In this document: piece after piece, positions 1 to 5,862 of the stretch | Position numbering within the stretch: position 1 is the first letter of the stretch | Layout: the number at the start of each line of letters is the position of its first letter | From: Anammoximicrobium sp964486845 | GTDB lineage: Bacteria > Planctomycetota > Planctomycetia > Pirellulales > Pirellulaceae | DNA length: 9,817 nucleotides | NCBI GenBank assembly: GCA_964486845.1 | Contig: CAZAQY010000304.1 | Span: forward strand, 1 to 9,817 | Reading direction: 5' to 3' | Made by a program: the position numbers and the translations under genes | Notes under the pieces: model-generated | What the model saw: only the letters and a program-made list of their open reading frames with translations | Database searches by the model: none | Told to the model about the DNA's origin: nothing

Positions 1-29
1 AACTGGCCCATTCTGGTGACCAAAGTGGC

Positions 30-125
30 TCAATTCTCAATGGCCGCCGATACCTTGCTCTTGCGACGCCGAATTTCACGCCTTCGCTGCTTCTGCCTCT
101 GATTGCATTGCTTCTTGCGAAACAT
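30..125 (-). CDS. possible 31-residue very basic peptide
   Basis: This short minus-strand ORF runs from an ATG at 125 to a TGA at 30-32. The peptide starts MFRKKQCNQRQKQRRRE, is about half Lys, Arg and Gln, and ends in a neutral tail (VSAAIEN). In its favour is a good Shine-Dalgarno, AAGGAAG, six bases before the ATG. That site lies inside one arm of a perfect 12-bp stem (127-138 with 168-179), so translation could be controlled by RNA folding. Against it, the plus strand is also open here: frame 1 stops at 100-102, and frame 3 stops at 141-143 after a Leu-rich stretch. The hairpin also makes a good plus-strand terminator. I do not recognise a family. A small RNA- or ribosome-binding peptide would fit the composition, but that is inference. 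Confidence 0.3.
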   Translation of the reverse strand: MFRKKQCNQRQKQRRREIRRRKSKVSAAIEN

Positions 126-126
126 C

Positions 127-185
127 GCCAGCTTCCTTTCTGACTGAACGTTTCAGTTGGGGGAATCAAGGAAGCTGGCATTTTT
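127..185 (+). terminator. hairpin plus T-run, probable intrinsic terminator
   Basis: The arms gccagcttcctt (127-138) and aaggaagctggc (168-179) are perfect complements. Inside them is a second stem, actgaa (143-148) with ttcagt (152-157), around a 3-nt loop. Five Ts follow at 181-185, which is the layout of a rho-independent terminator for a plus-strand gene ending near the left edge. Read on the minus strand, the same stem buries the ribosome binding site of the possible ORF at 125-30, so it could be a translational switch instead. Confidence 0.5.
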
Positions 186-280
186 CACATTCGCCCAACG
201 GCGAGAACCCCGAATTTCCCAAGAAAAAACACTTCACAGCGTTGCCTTTCAGGGCTTGTTACCCTCAACGAATTTCGGTT

Positions 281-328
281 CCCAGGGCGACGGCGACGCT
301 CGCACGGCTCGCGTCGCCTTGCCCTGGG
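281..328. repeat. compound inverted repeat, REP-like hairpin
   Basis: The outer arms cccagggc (281-288) and gccctggg (321-328) are perfect complements. The inner arms ggcgacgc (292-299) and gcgtcgcc (311-318) are also perfect, separated from the outer pair by a small internal loop. The loop is GC-rich. No proper T-run follows, so it is not a standard terminator. Its form resembles dispersed intergenic palindromes of planctomycete genomes, but only one copy is in the window. Confidence 0.5.
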
Positions 329-433
329 CTGATTTGTTTGGCCCCTTCGGGTCAGCTGAAAAGCGCGCCTCAGGGAAGGGGCTGCACACAAAGACTGCAT
401 ATCGGCCAGATTTTTCTGGCGACTGCGATTCGG

Positions 434-439
434 TATACT
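434..439 (+). promoter_or_regulatory. candidate -10 box (TATACT)
   Basis: TATACT differs from the sigma70 consensus TATAAT at one position and lies about 65 nt before the chosen start of the secreted protein gene. The hexamer 17 nt upstream (TTTTTC, 411-416) is a poor -35, so this is a weak prediction. If it is correct, transcription would start near 446 and the palindrome at 468-479 would lie in the 5' untranslated region. Confidence 0.25.
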
Positions 440-467
440 CGGCGGATCGTGGAGTGTTCCGCAATCG

Positions 468-479
468 AGACACGTGTCT
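468..479. promoter_or_regulatory. perfect 12-bp palindrome, candidate operator
   Basis: AGACACGTGTCT is fully self-complementary. It sits just downstream of the candidate -10 box and 24 nt before the ATG at 504. Unspaced palindromes of this size near a start site are typical of binding sites for dimeric regulators. I cannot name the regulator, and no second copy was found in the window. Confidence 0.35.
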
Positions 480-488
480 GTCCGCCCT

Positions 489-494
489 AGGGAG
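489..494 (+). promoter_or_regulatory. ribosome binding site fixing the start at 504
   Basis: AGGGAG ends nine bases before the ATG at 504. The other in-frame choices, GTG at 474 and ATG at 558, lack a comparable site, so 504 is preferred even though it gives the signal peptide an unusually long n-region. Confidence 0.55.
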
Positions 495-503
495 ACTAAA
501 CCG

Positions 504-3500
504 ATGATCCCCGTCGCCTGGAGAATTTTCAGTGGCCCTCGATCTGAGTACCGATCCATGATCCTGCTGACTACGACGGCGCTAACGCTGGTCGCAGCCG
601 CTTTGGGACAGGCGGCGGAGCAAGCTGCCCCGATGGCCCGGAGCCAGAACTCCGACACCGCGTCAACGTCCGCCGAGGACTACCTCTGCATCAGCGGCGT
701 CTATCCGCACCTGGCCGCGTTCAACAGCGTGGTGAAGGATGACGGCGAGACGTACGGCAGCGGCGGCGAGTGCGGGATTGGGGCGGTGGTGCCGTGGGCC
801 GGCAAGCTGTGGATGCTCACCTATTCGCCGCACTGTCCGACCGGCAGCACGGACAAGCTGTACACGATCGACGACGATTTGAACGTCGAGATCCGCCCGG
901 AGAGCATCGGCGGCACGCCCGCCGGGCGGATGATCCATCGCGAAAGCGAGCAGCTGTTCATCGGTCCGTACGCGATCGACAAGGCTGGCAAGGTCCGCGT
1001 GATCCCGTACACCGCGATGCCGGGCCGGCCCACGGCGGTGTCGCGGCACGTGAGCGAACCCGCGGACAAGGTGTACTACTTTGACATGGAGGGCCGGATC
1101 TACGAAGTGGACGTCCACACGCTGGCCGTGAAGTTGCTGTTTGCCAAACCGGTGCCCGGCTGGCACGGCAAAGGCGGCTACACGGGCCAGGGCCGGTACA
1201 TCATCGCCAACAACGGCGAAAATGAGGTCAAAGGGCATCCGCTGACCGACCTGCTCGTCGGCGGTCCCGCACAAGGCCCGGAGGACAACGGCGTGCTGGC
1301 CGAGTGGGACGGGCAGCAGTGGCGGATCATCGAGCGCCGCCAGTTCACCGAAGTCACCGGGCCGGGAGGCATTCTCGGCTCGCCGGACGACACCGCCCCG
1401 GTCTGGGCCGTCGGCTGGGACCGCCGCTCCGTTTTGCTGAAGCTGCTGGACGGTGGCCGCTGGTACACGTTTCGCCTGCCCAAGGCCAGCCACACCTACG
1501 ACGGCTACGGCGGCTGGTACACCGAATGGCCGCGCATTCGCGAGATCGCGCCGGGCAAACTGATGCTGGACATGCACGCCATGCTGTGGGATTTCCCGGC
1601 TACGTTCAGCGCCGCCAACACGGTGGGCCTGCGTCCCATCGCCACCCACCATCGCTACATCCCGGACTTCTGCAGCTGGAACGGCCGCGTCGTGCTGGCC
1701 TCGGACGACACGTCCATCATGGCCAACCCGATGGCCGGCCAGTCGCAGTCGAATCTGTGGTTCGGCAACGTCGAGGACCTGGCGACTTGGGGACCGCGCA
1801 CCGCCTGGGGCGGACCGTGGAGCAACGATCCGGTCAAGGCCGGAGAGCCCTCGGTGCCGTTCGCAATCAGTGGCTTCGAGCGGCGTTGCGTTCACCTGGC
1901 CGTCGGGCGGGGCCGCCGTTCGGACGGCATGACGGACGACGTCTCCGGAACGGCCATCTATCGCTGCACGGGCGTCTTCCCCGTGACGGACATGCCGGAC
2001 GCGTTGCGCGAGCTGGCACGCGTGACGGTCAGCCGGGGCGACTATCACCAGCCCGCGCCCGGCTATGCGTTCTCGGTCAACCAGGATGTGGTGGTGTATC
2101 TGGCCGTCGATAGCCGCCCCAAGGCGGAGTTGGGCGAAGGCTGGGAGAAGACCGAGTGGACGCTCAGTTGGCGGGACTTTACGGACGAGATCTACCGCAA
2201 AACGTTCAAGAAGGGCCGGGTGGAAATCCCCGGTCACCCTTTGGAGCATAAACCGGGCGACTATGGCGTGCCGCATACGGCCTTCGTCCAGCCGGCCGCG
2301 GCAGACGCTGGAAAGCTGGAGATCACGGACCTGCCCGCGAAGCTGAACGGACTCGCCGCGTATCCGGCGTCTGTGCCGGCCGCGGCGGCCGAGCCCAAGC
2401 CACCAAAACCCGCGCCGGCGGTCGCTGCCGGCCCCGTGACGTTTTCCGTCGAGATCGACGTCCAAGGCAATGGCAAGTGGACGGAGTACCGGAAGATTGC
2501 CGTGCCCGCGGGCGGATACGTTTGCCACACGTTCCCCGATGACTTCGCCGCCCAATGGATTCGCGCGACCGTGGATCAAGACTGTGTGGCGACCGCTTTC
2601 TTCCATTACAGCAGTCCGGGCCACGATCCGCAGGACAACGCCAAGCTCTTTACGGCCCTCGCGGGCGCACACGACCGCCAGGCGGTTGCCGGCTTGATCC
2701 GCCCGGCGAAACACAACCGCAATTTGCAGTACGTCGCGCAACGTATCGGCCGGGACGGCCAGGTGTCCGAGACGTACTACGAGGTAGACGAGAAGCTGGC
2801 CTTTGCGAAGCCCGCGAAGGACCGCGCGGACGAAGTGAAGGAGATTGCCGAAGTCGCCCAGGATTTTGCCGTCGACGAGGCGTCGGTGATCATCACGGAA
2901 AAGGGCCGCCGGTTCCGCCTGCCCAAGGGCGATGCGTGCTACGACCAGCCCTTCGCCACCGGCTGGCCGCGCGGCATCCGCGAGTGCGTCTCCGAGCGCT
3001 ACTTGATGAACATCCACGGTACGTTCTACGAGAAGCCGCGCGAGGGCGGTATATGGAAAGTCAAGCCCGTGGCCAGTCACGGGCGGCAGATCATGGACTT
3101 CTGCACGTGGCGCGGACTGCTGGTCTTCAGCGGCACCAGGTCGGACGCGCAGCCCGACGGCCAGTACTTCCGCAGCGGCGACGGCGCCGGCCTGTGGTAC
3201 GGCGGGATCGACGACCTGTGGAAGCTCGGCAAGCCCGTCGGCCGCGGCGGCCCCTGGTGCAACACGCCCGTCACGCCGAATCGTCCCTCCGACCCCTACC
3301 TCATGAACGGCTACGACCGCAAGCGCGTCGAACTGAGCCACGATGCGGCCGAGGAGGTGACGATCACCGTCGAGGTGAACTTCGATCACACCGACTGGCG
3401 AACGTACCAGGCGTTGGCCGTCCCGGCGGGCCAGCGTGTGACGCACGAGTTCCCCGCCGGCTTCGCCGCCCACTGGGTCCGCGTCGTCGCCGGCAAGGCG

Positions 3501-3533
3501 TGTCGCGCGACGGCGACGTTTACGTACCAGTAG
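504..3533 (+). CDS. large secreted protein with internally duplicated modules, unrecognised family
   Basis: This encodes about 1009 residues. An 18-residue polar n-region precedes a hydrophobic segment (residues 20-35), with likely signal peptidase cleavage near residue 37, so the protein is probably exported. The ATG at 558 would give a more usual signal peptide but has no ribosome binding site. Residues 50-304 are rich in short beta-strand and aromatic-Gly patterns, as in beta-propellers. Two modules then occur twice. Module A lies at residues 305-465 and 790-944; both copies share FRLPK, a DFC-W core, LW(F/Y)G and GGPW. Module B lies at 645-702 and 952-1009; both share VPAG, FP..FAA.W.R and C.ATA.F.Y. 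An Ala/Pro/Lys linker (620-644) precedes the first module B. The order is propeller-like region, A, linker, B, then a shortened second round of A and B. No catalytic motif is evident. Binding of an extracellular polymer is a guess. It is probably transcribed alone, since about 290 nt separate it from hicB. Confidence 0.75.
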   Translation: MIPVAWRIFSGPRSEYRSMILLTTTALTLVAAALGQAAEQAAPMARSQNSDTASTSAEDYLCISGVYPHLAAFNSVVKDDGETYGSGGECGIGAVVPWAGKLWMLTYSPHCPTGSTDKLYTIDDDLNVEIRPESIGGTPAGRMIHRESEQLFIGPYAIDKAGKVRVIPYTAMPGRPTAVSRHVSEPADKVYYFDMEGRIYEVDVHTLAVKLLFAKPVPGWHGKGGYTGQGRYIIANNGENEVKGHPLTDLLVGGPAQGPEDNGVLAEWDGQQWRIIERRQFTEVTGPGGILGSPDDTAPVWAVGWDRRSVLLKLLDGGRWYTFRLPKASHTYDGYGGWYTEWPRIREIAPGKLMLDMHAMLWDFPATFSAANTVGLRPIATHHRYIPDFCSWNGRVVLASDDTSIMANPMAGQSQSNLWFGNVEDLATWGPRTAWGGPWSNDPVKAGEPSVPFAISGFERRCVHLAVGRGRRSDGMTDDVSGTAIYRCTGVFPVTDMPDALRELARVTVSRGDYHQPAPGYAFSVNQDVVVYLAVDSRPKAELGEGWEKTEWTLSWRDFTDEIYRKTFKKGRVEIPGHPLEHKPGDYGVPHTAFVQPAAADAGKLEITDLPAKLNGLAAYPASVPAAAAEPKPPKPAPAVAAGPVTFSVEIDVQGNGKWTEYRKIAVPAGGYVCHTFPDDFAAQWIRATVDQDCVATAFFHYSSPGHDPQDNAKLFTALAGAHDRQAVAGLIRPAKHNRNLQYVAQRIGRDGQVSETYYEVDEKLAFAKPAKDRADEVKEIAEVAQDFAVDEASVIITEKGRRFRLPKGDACYDQPFATGWPRGIRECVSERYLMNIHGTFYEKPREGGIWKVKPVASHGRQIMDFCTWRGLLVFSGTRSDAQPDGQYFRSGDGAGLWYGGIDDLWKLGKPVGRGGPWCNTPVTPNRPSDPYLMNGYDRKRVELSHDAAEEVTITVEVNFDHTDWRTYQALAVPAGQRVTHEFPAGFAAHWVRVVAGKACRATATFTYQ

Positions 3534-3561
3534 CCGTGAGCTGCAGGCCGGCACACGGGCG

Positions 3562-3648
3562 AACGGTTGCTGCCAAGAACGGGCCTTGCGAGTCGTGGAG
3601 TGACCGAGGATACTTACGGTCGTTAGCAGCGTTCGAGAAACAAGAGTC
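3562..3648 (+). pseudogene. possible decayed 3' fragment of a hicA gene
   Basis: Several blocks here match the 3' half of the intact hicA in the same order: aacggt (3562-3567 with 4159-4164), ccaagaacggg (3573-3583 with 4174-4184, one mismatch), a tgac..cgagga block, cggtcg, and finally the 19-nt agcagcgttcgagaaacaa (3625-3643 with 4264-4282, one mismatch). The upstream stretch is about 42 nt shorter and has lost an open frame. It ends at a TAG (3624-3626) near where hicA has its TAA. The terminal match is firm; the internal blocks are short and were aligned by eye. It suggests an older tandem copy of the toxin gene, now eroded. Confidence 0.35.
3622..3648 (+). repeat. direct repeat, copy 1, upstream of hicBA
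   Basis: This 27-nt stretch matches 4261-4287 at 23 positions, with a core of 18 identities in 19 (agcagcgttcgagaaacaa). The copies are 639 nt apart and bracket the hicB and hicA coding regions. Confidence 0.65.
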
Positions 3649-3685
3649 GTCTGTCGCTCCGAGGCTGTGAAGAAATGGACCTAAG

Positions 3686-3714
3686 TTCGGCGCGGGTCTC
3701 CCGACCCCGCCGAA
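3686..3714. repeat. strong hairpin, REP-like
   Basis: The left arm ttcggcg (3686-3692) pairs with cgccgaa (3708-3714), and gggtc (3694-3698) pairs with gaccc (3703-3707). There is one bulged C and a four-base loop. No T-run follows on either strand, so a terminator role is unlikely. ggtctc (3728-3733) and gagacc (3753-3758) form a further inverted pair just downstream. The block lies in the gap before hicB and fits a dispersed intergenic palindrome. Confidence 0.5.
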
Positions 3715-3813
3715 ACGCCCGACCGCAGGTCTCCAACAGCGTGGCTCGATTCGAGACCGGCCTCAGCGCGATTCTAGCTTTCTACCGGATCGTTGAAGCA
3801 AAACCGTTCGGCC

Positions 3814-3820
3814 AGGAGGT
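3814..3820 (+). promoter_or_regulatory. ribosome binding site of hicB
   Basis: AGGAGGT is a near-perfect Shine-Dalgarno four bases before the ATG at 3825. It settles the short start: a longer frame from the ATG at 3675 would run through the hairpin and add about 50 residues unlike any HicB. Confidence 0.8.
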
Positions 3821-3824
3821 CTTG

Positions 3825-4034
3825 ATGCGATTGTTCACTGCTGTGATTGAGCGATGTCCCGAGACCGGGCTGTACGTTGGGTACGTCCCCGGCTTCCCCG
3901 GCGCACATTCCCAAGGGAGCACCCTTGACGAACTTCGGGAAAACCTCCGCGAAGTGATCACGATGTTACTCGATGATGGCGAGCCGGAGTTGGAATCGCA
4001 GTTCGTGGGAACGCAGACGTTGGAGGTGTCGTAA
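3825..4034 (+). CDS. hicB: HicB-family antitoxin, short form
   Basis: This 69-residue protein has the compact HicB fold signature: a first strand (residues 2-8), Y17-x-G-Y-V-P22, then FPGAHSQGST (24-33), followed by the amphipathic helix LDELRENLREVITMLL (34-49). In the family this domain binds the HicA toxin and blocks its active site. The protein lacks the C-terminal ribbon-helix-helix or helix-turn-helix domain of longer HicB proteins, so autoregulation of the operon by DNA binding is uncertain. The hicA start lies two bases after the stop, so the two genes are co-transcribed, with antitoxin first. The last residues overlap the GGAGGT ribosome binding site of hicA (4022-4027), consistent with coupled translation. 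Identification rests on motif and gene pairing; both are strong. Confidence 0.88.
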   Translation: MRLFTAVIERCPETGLYVGYVPGFPGAHSQGSTLDELRENLREVITMLLDDGEPELESQFVGTQTLEVS

Positions 4035-4036
4035 CC

Positions 4037-4264
4037 ATGGCGAAGCTTCCGGTGTTGAAGCCTCGCGAGGTGGTTGCGCGGCTTGAGTCGCTCGGTTTCG
4101 AAGAGGTCCGCCAGCGCGGCTCCCACAGGCAATTCCGGCATGTCGACGGGCGCGGCACAACGGTGCCGTTTCACCAAGGACGGGACATCTCGCCGATCCT
4201 CCTTCGGCAGATAGCCCGCGACATCGGGATGACTGGCGAGGAGTTTGTCGCGGTCGAAGCGTAA
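4037..4264 (+). CDS. hicA: HicA-family mRNA interferase toxin
   Basis: This 75-residue protein matches the HicA/YcfA family along its whole length. HicA toxins have a small double-stranded-RNA-binding fold and cleave mRNA and tmRNA without the ribosome, halting translation until HicB is resynthesised. Visible features are the N-terminal helix (residues 8-20, REVVARLESLGF), the G28-S29-H30 motif with the expected catalytic His30, the strand around TTVPFHQG (41-48), and the C-terminal helix with the usual ILLRQIARDIGMT (54-66). No key residue is missing, so the toxin looks functional. It is preceded by hicB at two bases, the reverse of the hicA-hicB order in E. coli but common elsewhere. The stop codon lies inside copy 2 of a direct repeat. 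It sits among genes for exported proteins and has no obvious functional link to them. Confidence 0.9.
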   Translation: MAKLPVLKPREVVARLESLGFEEVRQRGSHRQFRHVDGRGTTVPFHQGRDISPILLRQIARDIGMTGEEFVAVEA

Positions 4265-4287
4265 GCAGCGTTCGAAAAACAACTGTC
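4261..4287 (+). repeat. direct repeat, copy 2, over the hicA stop
   Basis: This is the partner of 3622-3648; it includes the hicA TAA (4262-4264). The shared core is agcagcgttcgaaaaacaa. It marks the right-hand edge of the hicBA module. Confidence 0.65.
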
Positions 4288-4319
4288 CAGTATTTTTCGC
4301 ATCGTCGCCCTCACGTAAC

Positions 4320-4368
4320 ATGGCTCTCCGAGCCGTCCTGCACCACGCGGGACGGCTCGCAGAGCCAT
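4320..4368. repeat. long near-perfect inverted repeat, REP-like
   Basis: The arms atggctctccgagccgtcc (4320-4338) and ggacggctcgcagagccat (4350-4368) pair over 19 positions with one mismatch, around an 11-nt loop. No T-run follows on either strand (the plus side continues CCTACGGGGG). It lies between hicA and the promoter side of the ceramidase-like gene. It resembles abundant intergenic palindromes of planctomycetes and could stabilise transcript ends or be a non-autonomous mobile element. An ORF read through it is an artefact. Confidence 0.6.
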
Positions 4369-4403
4369 CCTACGGGGGCACAACCTGCAATGGAGGAACC
4401 GTC

Positions 4404-5831
4404 ATGCATCGCTGTCTGCTGTGGATCGTAGGCTGTTTGGTGACCGCGCAACTTTGGGCCGCTGAGCCGGCGAAGCCGGTTTTTCGCGCGGGGGCGGCCA
4501 CGAGCAACATCACGCCTTTCTTGGGCGGCGCCGTCATCGGCGGCTTCGTGCCCTTTCCCGCCACCAACGTCCACGACGAATTGCACGCCCGCTGCCTGGT
4601 CATGGACGACGGCCACACCAAGCTAGCCCTGGTGGTCTGCGATCTGCTGGGCATCAGCCATGACGTGAGCAACGCCGCTCGCAAATTGATCCAGCAGAAC
4701 ACGGGTCTGCCGCCCGAACAGGTGCTGATCTGTGCCGTACACACGCATTCGGCATGCACTGCGTTGGGCAAAGCGCCGCTGGACGAGTACCACACGTTCG
4801 TCGCCCGGCGGATCGCCGACGGAGTCCAGACCGCGCTGGGCACGCTGCGGCCCGCCGAGATGGCGTTTGTCACCGCCGAGGCGCCGGATCATGTCCACAA
4901 TCGCCGCTGGGTGATGAAGCCCGGCACGGCCCCGCCCAATCCGTTCGGGGTCGTCGACCAGGTGAAGATGAACCCGCCGGTGGCCAGCCCCGACCTGGTC
5001 GAGCCGGCCGGCCCGACCGATCCGACGGTGTCGGTGATCGCTTTCCGCGAGCCGGGCGGCCGGCCGATCGCGTTGTTTTCGGCCTATTCGCTGCACTACG
5101 TGGGCGGCGTCAAAGGGGGCGATATCTCCGCCGACTACTACGGCATGTACTGCCACGAAATCGCACGGTTGCTGGACGCCCAGCGCCTCGACCCGCCCTT
5201 TGTGGCGATGATGGCCAACGGCACCAGCGGCGACATCAACAGCATCAATTTTCGCCAGCCCCGGCCCTCGCTGCCGCCGTATGCCAAGATGCGCATGATT
5301 GCGGAGGACCTCGCGAACAAGGTCCACGCCGCGCTGGCCAAGGCCGAGTACCGCGGCGACGTGACGCTGGGTGCGCGATACCGCGAGTCGGTGCTCGCCA
5401 GGCGGCAGGTCACGGCCGAACAACTGGCGTGGGCCAAGCAGAAGTTGGCCGAAGCGGAAGCGGCTCCGAAATCCGACAAGCCGCCCAAGGCCGATTTGCC
5501 GGCGATCTACGCCGGCCGGACGAAGCGGCTGGCGGAGTCTCCGGAAACGGTCCCCGTCCCGCTGCAGATCCTCCGCATCGGTCCGGTGTGCATCGGGACG
5601 ATGCCGGCCGAGGTGTTCTGCGAAATCGGGCTGGAGTTCAAGAAACGAAGCCCCATCCAGCCCGCGTTCCTGCTGTCGCTCTCCCACGGCTACTTGGGAT
5701 ACCTGCCCACGCCGCGGCATTTCCCGCTGGGCGGTTACGAGACCTGGATCGGCACCAACCAACTGGAATCGGAAGCCTCCGTCAAAATGCTCGACGCGCT
5801 GCTGGAAATGGCGGCGGAGGTCAAGGAGTAG
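4404..5831 (+). CDS. secreted neutral/alkaline ceramidase-like hydrolase
   Basis: This encodes 475 residues. The ATG has GGAGG (4392-4396) seven bases upstream, and a signal peptide follows (hydrophobic residues 4-18, cleavage near 19-20), so the enzyme is exported. It matches the N-terminal catalytic domain of neutral/alkaline non-lysosomal ceramidases (PF04734), which hydrolyse the N-acyl bond of ceramide using zinc. The opening FRAGAATSNITP is typical. Likely zinc ligands are one of the two His in the HTHS motif (113, 115), His231 in SLHYVGG, Glu403 in MPAEVF and Tyr445 in GGYETW. Ser275 in NGTSGDIN sits where the family nucleophile lies. It is shorter than bacterial ceramidases of roughly 650 residues and lacks their C-terminal domain, as do many planctomycete members whose substrates are unknown. 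The next gene starts 31 nt downstream, so they probably form an operon. Fold assignment is firm; ceramide as substrate is not. Confidence 0.85.
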   Translation: MHRCLLWIVGCLVTAQLWAAEPAKPVFRAGAATSNITPFLGGAVIGGFVPFPATNVHDELHARCLVMDDGHTKLALVVCDLLGISHDVSNAARKLIQQNTGLPPEQVLICAVHTHSACTALGKAPLDEYHTFVARRIADGVQTALGTLRPAEMAFVTAEAPDHVHNRRWVMKPGTAPPNPFGVVDQVKMNPPVASPDLVEPAGPTDPTVSVIAFREPGGRPIALFSAYSLHYVGGVKGGDISADYYGMYCHEIARLLDAQRLDPPFVAMMANGTSGDINSINFRQPRPSLPPYAKMRMIAEDLANKVHAALAKAEYRGDVTLGARYRESVLARRQVTAEQLAWAKQKLAEAEAAPKSDKPPKADLPAIYAGRTKRLAESPETVPVPLQILRIGPVCIGTMPAEVFCEIGLEFKKRSPIQPAFLLSLSHGYLGYLPTPRHFPLGGYETWIGTNQLESEASVKMLDALLEMAAEVKE

Positions 5832-5862
5832 AACAGTTTCGCACTTTGCAAGGATCAAAACC

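Larger units (their letters stand above)
186..503. other. non-coding leader region, rich in hairpins
   Basis: I find no convincing gene here; the overlapping ORFs in several frames have no recognisable content. The region holds a compound hairpin (281-328), a possible 8-bp pairing of gccccttc (341-348) with gaaggggc (375-382), a 6-bp hairpin with a TTTT loop (405-420), a TATACT -10-like hexamer (434-439), a perfect 12-bp palindrome (468-479) and the ribosome binding site of the next gene (489-494). It is most likely the promoter and 5' leader of the large secreted protein gene. Confidence 0.5.

Noticed and set aside
663..3554. 963-residue open frame on the minus strand
   Set aside because: It is antisense to the secreted protein along its full length, is very rich in Arg, Ala, Val and His, and has no domain pattern. 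The plus frame has a ribosome binding site, a signal peptide and internal homologous modules.
3675..3824. N-terminal extension of HicB from the ATG at 3675
   Set aside because: The extension runs through the 3686-3714 hairpin and lacks HicB homology. AGGAGGT directly before 3825 fixes the shorter start.
4282..4298. actg/cagt mini-hairpin followed by TATTTTT after hicA as a terminator
   Set aside because: The stem is only four base pairs with a two-base loop, too weak to form.
4245..4403. N-terminal extension of the ceramidase-like protein from 4245
   Set aside because: It overlaps the hicA end, the direct repeat and the long hairpin. The ATG at 4404 has GGAGG and begins a proper signal peptide.
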